Part shown: one piece after another, positions 1 through 5,996 of the stretch | How the letters are laid out: each line of letters begins with the position of its first letter | Numbering within the stretch: position 1 is the first letter of the stretch | NCBI GenBank assembly: GCA_046733635.1 | Contig: JBKPPO010000291.1 | Span: 1-17,447, forward strand | DNA: 17,447 bases | From: CADEED01 sp046733635 | GTDB lineage: Bacteria > Pseudomonadota > Gammaproteobacteria > Steroidobacterales > Steroidobacteraceae | Reading direction: 5' to 3' | Program-made: the position numbers and the translations under genes | Notes under the pieces: generated by a model | Told to the model about the DNA's origin: nothing | The model's input: the letters and a program-made list of their open reading frames with translations, nothing else | The model's database searches: none

Positions 1-220
1 GAATCATGTACATGATTCCGATCTTCTTGTGATCGATGGTGGTGAACCATTCGCGCCAGAGATAACCCCAGAGCTTGTACTTGGTCACCGCCGCGAACAG
101 CGCGAGGCCGCCGAGCGCCGTGCCGATGAATGCCATCACCACGAGCGGTTCGTGCAGCGGCAGCACGCCCCAGTTCAGGCGGCCGAAGATCGGATCGAGA
201 GCTTGAGGTTCGGTGGTCAT
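1..220 (-). CDS. cyoB: Cytochrome bo3 ubiquinol oxidase subunit I, N-terminal part (partial)
   Basis: First 73 codons of the haem-copper subunit that reduces O2 and pumps protons in the inner membrane; the gene runs off the left edge. The translation starts MTTEPQALDPIFGRLNW, has one clear hydrophobic segment (about residues 26-46), and ends in WREWFTTIDHKKIGIMYMI. That ending matches the conserved W-x-x-EW-(L/F)-T-(S/T)-(V/I)DHK(K/R)-(L/I)GIMY stretch of CyoB-type subunits. The haem- and copper-binding histidines lie outside the window. The ATG follows the cyoA stop by only two bases and has no strong ribosome site of its own, so translation is probably coupled to cyoA. cyoC and cyoD would be expected further left, but that is not visible. 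The subunit I identification is strong; choice of CyoB over another quinol-oxidase subunit I rests on the cyoA neighbour. Confidence 0.93.
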   Translation of the reverse strand, partial: MTTEPQALDPIFGRLNWGVLPLHEPLVVMAFIGTALGGLALFAAVTKYKLWGYLWREWFTTIDHKKIGIMYMI

Positions 221-222
221 GA

Positions 223-1317
223 TTATTCGGCGCCCGCCAGCAGCGGGGCTGCGCGATCGGGCCGCGGGTGCGGCAGGCCCGCGCCCAGCAAGGGCGAACG
301 GTTGGAAGGCATCAGCACGTCGTTGAGTGGCTCGGGCGCCGGCAGCGTGCACATGCCCATGAGGTATTTGCCATCGGGCCCGTGGGCCACATTGTGGATG
401 GCGGCAAGACCCAGGCCACCGCGGCGATCGATGGCGGCCATGTCGTGCGAACACATGCGGCCTTCCTGCACGCAGTTGCCGAGCACGTAGTCGAACAGGC
501 GGTCTTCGACCTTCGCGAAGTGCTGTACCGGATGGCGCTCCGAAGGCTTCGCGAGTTCCAGGTAGGCCTCGCGGCCCAGCGAGCCCTGACTACCTTTCAC
601 GGAAGCGATCCAGGAATCGAACTCCGCGGGCGCGACGCTGCGCACCCCGAACCGCATGCCGGAGAATCCATGGCCGCTGTAGTTCGCCGAGAAACCTTCC
701 GCCTCGACCGGCTTGTTGAGCACGCCGTGGAGCTGCGTCTGCATGCCGGGCATGGCGTAGATCATGCCTGCGAACTCGGGGATGTAGAGCGAGTTCATCA
801 CGGTGGATGACGTGATGCGCAGGCTCACCGGCTGGTCCACCGGCACCACGAACTCGTTGACCGTCGCCACGCCATGCTGCGGATAGATGAACAGCCACTT
901 CCAGTCGAGCGCCACCACCTGCACCACAAGTTCCTGCGTCTCGGTAGTCAGGGGACGTTGTTTGTCGAGGCGGTCGAGCTTGCGGTACGGATCGAGCAGA
1001 TGTGTGCCCAGCCACGTGATCGCGCCCAGGCAGATGATGATGAGCAGCGGCGCGGACCAGATCACCAGCTCGAGGCGCATGGAGTGGTGCCAGTCCGGCT
1101 CGTACGGGGCGTCCCGGTTGTTGTGGCGATAACGCCAGGCGAACCAGACGACGAGCGCCATCACGGGGACGATGATGAGCAGCATCAGCCAGGTGGAGAT
1201 CACCAGCAGATCGCGCTGCCGCGCGGCCACGTCGCCGGAGGGATCCAGGACCACCATGTCGCAGGCGGCGAGGCCCAGCGTGGCCAGCAAGACGAGGGTT
1301 CGGAGGGCGGGCTTCAT
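223..1317 (-). CDS. cyoA: Cytochrome bo3 ubiquinol oxidase subunit II (lipoprotein)
   Basis: Subunit II of the quinol oxidase, 364 residues. The start was chosen at MKPALRTLVLLATLGLAACD because it gives a lipoprotein signal with lipobox L16-A-A-C19; the frame stays open about 143 codons further upstream, but that extension overlaps the divergent gene and has no such signal. Two membrane helices follow (about 40-63 and 82-105), then a periplasmic cupredoxin-like domain (about 125-230) with VVALDWKWLFIYP and YSGHGFSGMRF. The latter sits where cytochrome c oxidases carry the CuA cysteines; none are present there, which marks a quinol oxidase. The rest matches the aromatic-rich COX_ARM region. 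A C-terminal tail with C-x6-C (NCVQEGRMC) looks longer than in E. coli CyoA (about 315 residues). It is cotranscribed with cyoB, two bases downstream. Confidence 0.95.
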   Translation of the reverse strand: MKPALRTLVLLATLGLAACDMVVLDPSGDVAARQRDLLVISTWLMLLIIVPVMALVVWFAWRYRHNNRDAPYEPDWHHSMRLELVIWSAPLLIIICLGAITWLGTHLLDPYRKLDRLDKQRPLTTETQELVVQVVALDWKWLFIYPQHGVATVNEFVVPVDQPVSLRITSSTVMNSLYIPEFAGMIYAMPGMQTQLHGVLNKPVEAEGFSANYSGHGFSGMRFGVRSVAPAEFDSWIASVKGSQGSLGREAYLELAKPSERHPVQHFAKVEDRLFDYVLGNCVQEGRMCSHDMAAIDRRGGLGLAAIHNVAHGPDGKYLMGMCTLPAPEPLNDVLMPSNRSPLLGAGLPHPRPDRAAPLLAGAE

Positions 1318-1405
1318 AACTGTTGAAAAATATAGGATTGCGGCGCCGGGCGACATTGGGCAATTTGTCCAGTACCCCCGCCGCAGGAATGTGGAGAATA
1401 CCGGG
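1318..1405. promoter_or_regulatory. Divergent promoter region between cyoA and the MFS carrier gene
   Basis: This 88-base gap must hold the start signals for both divergent genes. It is locally AT-rich near cyoA (TTGAAAAATATAGG at 1323-1336), and TATATT on the minus strand is a candidate -10 for cyoA. I found no -35 at a good distance. A ribosome site GGAG at 1393-1396 lies nine bases before the MFS start at 1406. No convincing Fnr, ArcA or Fur site was seen, so regulation cannot be assigned. Confidence 0.4.
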
Positions 1406-2734
1406 ATGTCCGGAACACCGACCACTTCACTCGAACGCGACGCTCGCCGAATCAATGAGGCGCATGCCGCGGAAGTCCGCCCTGGCGACATCGCCATTGG
1501 CGTGATCATCGGCAGAACCTCCGAGTTCTTCGATTTCTTCGTGTACGCCATCGCCTCGGTGGTCGTATTCCCACAGCGCGTTTTCCCGTTCGTCGATGCG
1601 CTCACGGGCACGTTGTATTCGTTCGCGATTTTCGCCGTGGCCTTTCTCGCCCGCCCCTTGGGCACGGTGATCTTCACGGCCATCGATCGCGCGTACGGCC
1701 GCGGCATGAAGCTGCTGATCGCGCTCTTCTTGCTAGGTACTTCCACGGTTGCGCTCGCCTTCCTCCCCGGCTACGACGAGATCGGACTGTGGTCGGTCTG
1801 GCTGCTCATCTTGTTGCGCTGCGGCCAGGGACTGTCGATGGGCGGGTCGTGGGATGGTCTCGCCACGCTGCTCGCGCTGCAGGCGCCGCAGAACCGCCGC
1901 GGCTACTACGCGATGATCCCGCAGCTCGGCGCGATGCTCGGTCTCATGATCGCGAGCGCGCTGTTCGCGTTCATCATCAGCCAGCTCGTGGCGGAAGACT
2001 TCCTCGACTGGGGCTGGCGCTTCCCGTTCTTCTGCGCGTTCGCCATCAACGTGGTGGCGCTGTTCGCGCGCCTGCGCATCGTCGTCACGCCCGAATACAC
2101 CAAGGCCTTCGAATCGCGCGAACTTCAGCCCTCTTCGGTGGCCGAGACCGTGAGGCACGGCGGCAAGAACATCCTCATCGGCACGTTCACGCCGCTCGCG
2201 AGCTTCGCACTGTTCCACATGGTCACGGTGTTCCCGCTGTCCTGGGTGTTCCTGTACACGGAAGACAGCCCTGCTCGCTTCCTCGTGATGCAGGCCGTGG
2301 GCGCTGCGCTAGGCACGGCGGCCATCGCGTTTTCGGGCTGGTTGGCCGACCGCATCGGCCGCAAGACCCTGCTGGGCGGCACGGCCGCGGCGATCGCTGC
2401 CTATAGCGGCTTCGCGCCGCAGTTGCTGGCGGGCGGCTTCATCGGCGAGGCCGCGTTCATGGCTTCGGGCTATCTGCTGTTGGGCCTGGCCTTCGGGCAG
2501 GCGTCCGGCGCCGTCGCCGGCAACTTCCCGATCCAGTACCGCTACACGGGTTCCGCGCTCACGTCGGACATGGCGTGGTTGTTCGGCGCGGGCTTCGCGC
2601 CCTGGGTGGCGCTGGAGCTCTCGAGCCGCTTCGGCCTCGGCTTCGGCGGCGTCTATCTTCTCTCGGGCGCCATCGCCACGCTGATCGCGCTGCTGGTCAA
2701 CAAGCGCAAGTCGATCACGGTGCTCGGAAGCTGA
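1406..2734 (+). CDS. MFS transporter, metabolite:H+ symporter (MHS) type
   Basis: Inner-membrane carrier of 442 residues with about 12 hydrophobic segments. MHS-family marks (ShiA, KgtP, ProP relatives) are a GRTSEFFDFFVYAIA motif near residue 36, corresponding to the family's G-x-x-x-E-(W/F)-(Y/F)-DF-x-(L/I/V)-Y; FLARPLG near residue 80; and LRCGQGLSMGGSWDG near 138, corresponding to the family's LRLLQG-x-x-x-GGEW. A loop motif WLADRIGRK follows near 311. The glutamate usually present in GGEW is serine here. The start at MSGTPTTS was chosen because it has a GGAG ribosome site and leaves cyoA its own leader; the frame is open further upstream. MHS carriers move small organic acids or osmolytes with protons; the substrate cannot be read from sequence. 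It is divergent from cyoA, so a link to respiration on imported acids is possible but only inferred. Confidence 0.85.
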   Translation: MSGTPTTSLERDARRINEAHAAEVRPGDIAIGVIIGRTSEFFDFFVYAIASVVVFPQRVFPFVDALTGTLYSFAIFAVAFLARPLGTVIFTAIDRAYGRGMKLLIALFLLGTSTVALAFLPGYDEIGLWSVWLLILLRCGQGLSMGGSWDGLATLLALQAPQNRRGYYAMIPQLGAMLGLMIASALFAFIISQLVAEDFLDWGWRFPFFCAFAINVVALFARLRIVVTPEYTKAFESRELQPSSVAETVRHGGKNILIGTFTPLASFALFHMVTVFPLSWVFLYTEDSPARFLVMQAVGAALGTAAIAFSGWLADRIGRKTLLGGTAAAIAAYSGFAPQLLAGGFIGEAAFMASGYLLLGLAFGQASGAVAGNFPIQYRYTGSALTSDMAWLFGAGFAPWVALELSSRFGLGFGGVYLLSGAIATLIALLVNKRKSITVLGS

Positions 2735-2738
2735 CGCT

Positions 2739-2810
2739 TCAAGTCAGCAACGCGATCAGGATGATGATCGGTATCGGAACGCCGAGCAGCCAGAGCAGTA
2801 TCGATCGCAT
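2739..2810 (-). CDS. 23-residue hydrophobic membrane protein
   Basis: A very short gene: MRSILLWLLGVPIPIIILIALLT then TGA. Support comes from three things: a good ribosome site (GGAGAGG, four bases before the ATG); its place 13 bases after the stop of the four-helix membrane protein gene on the same strand; and the motif LLWLLGVPIPIIILIALL, which I recall from many tiny unnamed proteobacterial proteins. It would form one membrane helix with an N-terminal Arg and a Gly-Val-Pro-Ile-Pro kink. The function is unknown; an accessory subunit of the preceding membrane protein is one possibility. The stop lies four bases past the convergent MFS gene's end, so the space is fully used. Confidence 0.72.
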   Translation of the reverse strand: MRSILLWLLGVPIPIIILIALLT

Positions 2811-2823
2811 GTTCCTCTCCGGT

Positions 2824-3408
2824 TCAGGACAGAACGGATTTGTCGCGCAGCTTGCCGCCGAACGTCGCCGCCCATGCGGACACGAAGGCGCCCACGAGCA
2901 GCGACACCACTAACCACAACGCCGCGAGCGCCGTCGCCTTGCGCGCCTCGTCGGTCTCTCGCGCGCTCGCCTTGACCGAGTCCGGGTCCACGCCGAGCGA
3001 GATCGCCGCGCCCACCGCGGTCGAAAGCACCGTCGCCATCAACAACGTGGAGACCGACCAGGCGAGGAAGCCGTGGGCGGTGTCGCGGAAGTACACCTCG
3101 TTCGTGTGCACGCTGGTCCAGCGCGAGCGCAACCGTCCTGCGAGATAACCACCGAGCGCCGACGCGAGCAGCTGAACGACGGTGATCCACAGGATCGTCG
3201 ACACACCGGCCGCTTCTTCGGAGATACCGCGGCTCGCCCAGGGCGAGATCACCGCGAGGCCGAGCCCCGTGCCGAGCAGCAGGAGCACGAGCGACAGCGC
3301 GGTGGCGCCGGCAGCGCCAGCGATGATCGCCGCCCAGGAAACGGCGCCAGGATCCGGGGTCGTGGGAAGGACAGGCACGGTGTTGGTCACGGGCATGGTG
3401 GCGTCCAT
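2824..3408 (-). CDS. Four-helix membrane protein of unknown function (PhnA-like annotation group)
   Basis: A 194-residue protein with four hydrophobic segments at about 24-54, 70-92, 112-138 and 158-185. Features I associate with proteobacterial proteins loosely annotated as PhnA-like or hypothetical membrane proteins are VSWAAIIAGAAGATALSLVL at the first helix, GGYLAGRLR after the second, and YFRDTAHGFLAWS leading into the third. The loop at 139-157 is charged and rich in Asp, Lys and Arg. The first ATG was chosen because a GGAG lies 11 bases upstream; an in-frame ATG four codons later lacks a ribosome site. No catalytic motif was seen. It is probably cotranscribed with the 23-residue gene downstream. 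The function is not known to me. Confidence 0.8.
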   Translation of the reverse strand: MDATMPVTNTVPVLPTTPDPGAVSWAAIIAGAAGATALSLVLLLLGTGLGLAVISPWASRGISEEAAGVSTILWITVVQLLASALGGYLAGRLRSRWTSVHTNEVYFRDTAHGFLAWSVSTLLMATVLSTAVGAAISLGVDPDSVKASARETDEARKATALAALWLVVSLLVGAFVSAWAATFGGKLRDKSVLS

Positions 3409-3450
3409 CTGGTGGAATGCTCCGCAGCCTGCGCGCGCGCCCGGATCCCT

Positions 3451-3486
3451 GCTGCCAGAACCCCGGCAGCCCGCCTGTAGGCGGGC
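3451..3486. other. Two adjacent short hairpins in the gap upstream of the four-helix membrane protein gene
   Basis: GCTGCC (3451-3456) pairs with GGCAGC (3465-3470) across eight bases. GCCCGCC (3469-3475) pairs with GGCGGGC (3480-3486) across TGTA. The two stems share two bases and so cannot both form fully. Neither is followed by a T-run on either strand, so an intrinsic terminator is not well supported. The second stem runs into the GTAG element at 3476-3527. Confidence 0.4.
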
Positions 3487-3527
3487 GCTCGCGGCGGCGT
3501 TGCCAGCGAGCCGCGCCAGCTCCTACA
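3476..3527. repeat. REP/BIME-like palindromic element bounded by TGTAGG and CCTACA
   Basis: A 52-base intergenic element. Both strands begin TGTAGG and continue into GC-rich, hairpin-forming sequence: the minus strand reads TGTAGGAGCTGGCGCGGCTC and the plus strand TGTAGGCGGGCGCTCGCGGC. The GTAG head followed by an imperfect stem is typical of REP sequences mobilised by RAYT (TnpA-REP) transposases in Pseudomonas, Stenotrophomonas and relatives, and GTAGGAGC is a common REP start there. With heads pointing outwards at both ends, it resembles an inverted REP pair. There is no RAYT gene in the window, and no second exact copy. The rest of the 152-base gap (3409-3560) holds only the hairpins noted separately. 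Confidence 0.55.
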
Positions 3528-3560
3528 ACTCCGAGAAGCTAGGCCTCACGAAGCCGTGGT

Positions 3561-3836
3561 TCACGGCCCAGTGACGTTCTGGGCTCCGCGCCAGTCCTGC
3601 GGTTGCTGGCCGTCGGTGGCCGCGCCGTCTCCGACTATGTTCGTGTCGGCGATGACTTCGTCGGGCCGACCCGCCGAGGCCGTCGTGCTCTCGTCGTAAG
3701 ACGTGTCGGGACCCACGTCCGCGGAAGTCTCGCCGCGCGACTGCGTATTGCGCCCGGCGCGCTGCTGCTTCATCAACATCTTGACGAGCACACCTGCGAG
3801 CGCCGCAGCCATTGCGAATCTAAGTAAGGATTTCAT
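3561..3836 (-). CDS. Small membrane-anchored protein of unknown function
   Basis: A 91-residue protein: an N-terminal hydrophobic segment (MKSLLRFAMAAALAGVLVKM), a short basic stretch (KQQRAGRN), then a polar, probably disordered tail rich in Asp, Thr, Gly, Ser and Gln, ending DWRGAQNVTGP. It has no cysteine and no recognisable enzyme motif. The start was chosen because it places a signal-anchor helix at the N-terminus; the frame is open to an ATG at 3929, but the added 31 residues are basic and unlike any signal. The ribosome site is weak for both starts. The likely topology is one helix in the inner membrane. It lies in the same direction as, and between, the YbjJ-like MFS gene and the four-helix membrane gene, separated from each by over 100 bases, so it may be its own unit. 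Confidence 0.62.
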   Translation of the reverse strand: MKSLLRFAMAAALAGVLVKMLMKQQRAGRNTQSRGETSADVGPDTSYDESTTASAGRPDEVIADTNIVGDGAATDGQQPQDWRGAQNVTGP

Positions 3837-3915
3837 GGAGGCGACGATACCCAGGCGAGCCGATCGCCGCAGTCGGCCCGAAGGGACGATCGTCGTGAGT
3901 CCGCGCCGATGTCGG

Positions 3916-3955
3916 GTAGGCGCTCGCACGCCGGCACGACTGCCGGGACCGCTAC
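3916..3955 (-). repeat. GTAG-bounded hairpin at the 3' end of the YbjJ-like gene (possible REP or terminator)
   Basis: The stretch begins GTAG and ends CTAC. Inside, CCGGCA (3931-3936) pairs with TGCCGG (3941-3946) across CGAC. Read on the minus strand it is a GTAG head, five bases, then a six-base-pair stem, which is the layout of a REP. The first bases coincide with the TAG stop of the YbjJ-like gene. No T-run follows, so a classical terminator is not supported, but the hairpin could still stabilise the 3' end of the transcript. Confidence 0.35.
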
Positions 3956-5088
3956 TTGCGCGTGACCGAAGTCGCGCAGGCCGGAACGAGCAGCAGCAAT
4001 GCCGGGATCATCCAGAAGGCCAGGGCAAGCCCGACATGATCGGCCACGAAGCCGATCGCCGCCGGCCCGAGCAGGATGCCTGCATAGCCCATCGTGGTGA
4101 TCGCCGCGATGGCGAGCCCCGGCGGCATCACGGTCTGACTACCCGCGCGCCGGAACAACACGGGCACGATGTTCGCGGCGCCGAGGCCGACGGCCACGAA
4201 CCCCACCATCGCCAGCGCCGCCACGGGCGCGACCAGCAGGACCGCGAAGCCCGCGATCGCCACGAGTCCGCCCCAGATCAGCGTCGGGCGATCACCGATG
4301 CGGGCCGTGAGTTTGTCGCCCGTGAAACGGCCCAGCGTCATCGCGATCGAGAACAACATGAAGCCGATGCCACCCTGCTCCACGTCCACGAGCCCTTTCT
4401 GCGTGATCAGCAATGCGCTCCAGTCGAGAATCGACCCTTCGGCCAGGAAGCTGATCGCCGCGAGGATGGCGATCACGAGCACCACGCCGCGGGGCAACGC
4501 GAAGTGCGGCTCGCCCTCGGCGGCCTTCGTGCGCAGCAGTCTGGGTCCGGCGACGAATGCCATGCCCAGCATCATTGCGGAGGCGATGAACACGCAGGCG
4601 ATCGGACCGAATCCCGCGGACAGCAGCAGCGTCACGAACAGCGCTCCCACCACGCCTCCGAAGCTGTACTGCGCGTGGAACCCCGACATCAGCGGCTGGC
4701 CCGCATCGCGCTCCACTTCCACCGCGTGGATGTTCACTGCCACGTCGAGCGATCCCAGAGACGCGCCGAAGAACCACAACGTCAGCCCCAACGCGAACGG
4801 TGTGGCTGAGATCGCGAGGAACGGCAGCGTGATGCACAGGCCCATGCAGCTCGCGAGGATCACCGGCCGGGTGCCGAAGCGCGCGCTCAGCATGCCCGTG
4901 GCGTACATGGACATCAGTGAGCCGATGCCCAGGCACAGCAGCAGCACGCCCAGCGTTTTCTCGTCGACTGCGAGACGATCCTTCGCATACGGCACGAGCG
5001 GCGCCCAGCAGGCGATCGAGAAGCCGGCGACGAAGAACGCGAGACGCGTGGCGAGGCGCGTCGAGGGAGTGTCCGCGGAAGTGGTCAA
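3952..5088 (-). CDS. MFS transporter, YbjJ-like
   Basis: Inner-membrane MFS protein, 378 residues, about 12 hydrophobic segments. It resembles E. coli YbjJ along its length: an N-terminal ACWAPLVPYAKDRL segment, GVLLLCLGIGSLMSM, a loop with RFGTRPVI, FFGASLGSLDVAVNIHAVEVER, FLAEGSILDWSALLI and MTLGRFTGDKL. YbjJ-type proteins have no firmly established substrate that I know of. The start is a TTG (MTTSADTP); no ATG or GTG in this frame lies near the first helix, and the ribosome site is weak, so the exact start is uncertain by a few codons. It is divergent from the sirtuin gene with only 43 bases between, so promoters must overlap. A hairpin follows directly after the stop. Confidence 0.8.
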   Translation of the reverse strand: MTTSADTPSTRLATRLAFFVAGFSIACWAPLVPYAKDRLAVDEKTLGVLLLCLGIGSLMSMYATGMLSARFGTRPVILASCMGLCITLPFLAISATPFALGLTLWFFGASLGSLDVAVNIHAVEVERDAGQPLMSGFHAQYSFGGVVGALFVTLLLSAGFGPIACVFIASAMMLGMAFVAGPRLLRTKAAEGEPHFALPRGVVLVIAILAAISFLAEGSILDWSALLITQKGLVDVEQGGIGFMLFSIAMTLGRFTGDKLTARIGDRPTLIWGGLVAIAGFAVLLVAPVAALAMVGFVAVGLGAANIVPVLFRRAGSQTVMPPGLAIAAITTMGYAGILLGPAAIGFVADHVGLALAFWMIPALLLLVPACATSVTRK

Positions 5089-5131
5089 AGCCCGGCGATT
5101 CTACGTGGCCGATTCGCGCTAATGTACGAAC

Positions 5132-5944
5132 GTGCTCAACACCGGCAGCGCGCTGCGCGATTTCATCCAGGCCCATCCCCGCCTCGTCGTCCTGACGGGC
5201 GCAGGCGTGAGCACCCGCTCCGGCATCCCCGACTACCGCGATGAGCAAGGCGAATGGAAACGCGCGCGGCCCGTGGAATTTCAGCCGTTCATGACCAACC
5301 CGCGTGTTCGCCAGCGTTACTGGGCGCGCAGCACCGTCGGCTGGCCCCTGATCTCGCAGGCGGTGCCCAATGGAGCGCACCAGGCTTTGGCGCGGCTCGA
5401 GGCCGACGGCGTCGTCGACCTGCTGATCACGCAGAACGTCGACGGCCTGCACAGCGCGGCGGGCAGCCGCAACGTGATCGACCTCCACGGACGGCTCGAC
5501 AAGGTCCGTTGCATGGCGAATGGACATCTGCACTCACGCGCGGAGCTGCAGCAGCGCCTGCTCGCGAGCAATCCCGAATGGGCGAAGATCGAGGGGCGGG
5601 TCGCTCCCGATGGCGACGTCGACATCGACGATCGCGACTTCGGCGGGTTCGTCGTGCCGGACTGCCCGGATTGCGGCGGACTGCTCAAACCCGATGTGGT
5701 GTTCTTCGGCGAGAACGTGCCGCGGGAACGCGTCGAGCGTGCATTCGCGCGAATCCGCGATGCGGACGCCTTGCTGGTCGCGGGCTCTTCGCTGATGGTG
5801 TATTCGGGCTTCCGGTTCGCGGAAGCCGCCGCGGCCGCGGGCAAGCCGATCGCCGCCGTGAACCTGGGCCGGACACGCGCGGACCATCTACTGGCGCTCA
5901 AGGTGACCGAACCCTGCGACATCGCGCTCCAGGCGGCGATCTAG
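5132..5944 (+). CDS. NAD-dependent protein deacylase, sirtuin family (SIRT4-like), atypical zinc site
   Basis: A 270-residue Sir2-family enzyme that removes acyl groups from lysines using NAD+. Visible motifs are GAGVST (23-28) and GIPDYR (31-36) of the NAD site, QNVDGLH (101-107), catalytic His119 in LHG, GSS (218-220) and VNLG (243-246). The zinc module normally has two C-x2-C pairs. The second is intact (C178-P-D-C181) but the first reads C127-M-A-N130, so one expected cysteine is asparagine; His132 or His134 could substitute. The DNA around 5510-5521 reads cleanly in frame. SIRT4-like bacterial enzymes share the PDCPxCGGLLKPDVVFFGE region seen here. The start is GTG; a nearby ATG at 5122 is out of frame. 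It is divergent from the YbjJ-like gene; the S9 peptidase follows after 52 bases. Which acyl group it removes cannot be told. Confidence 0.92.
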   Translation: MLNTGSALRDFIQAHPRLVVLTGAGVSTRSGIPDYRDEQGEWKRARPVEFQPFMTNPRVRQRYWARSTVGWPLISQAVPNGAHQALARLEADGVVDLLITQNVDGLHSAAGSRNVIDLHGRLDKVRCMANGHLHSRAELQQRLLASNPEWAKIEGRVAPDGDVDIDDRDFGGFVVPDCPDCGGLLKPDVVFFGENVPRERVERAFARIRDADALLVAGSSLMVYSGFRFAEAAAAAGKPIAAVNLGRTRADHLLALKVTEPCDIALQAAI

Positions 5945-5996
5945 CTAGCGCCGCCCGCCGCGCTCCGCGCTACACTCCGCGCACCAGGGAGGAGAC

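Noticed and set aside
1..18. Perfect 18-base palindrome GAATCATGTACATGATTC at the window edge.
   Set aside because: It lies inside cyoB and is explained by the codons for the conserved GIMYMI sequence.
1318..1746. N-terminal extension of CyoA by about 143 residues.
   Set aside because: It overlaps the divergent MFS gene, has no family similarity, and would bury the lipoprotein signal.
4292..5533. Minus-strand open frame of 413 codons across the YbjJ-like and sirtuin genes.
   Set aside because: It crosses two well-supported genes in a different frame and is a compositional shadow.
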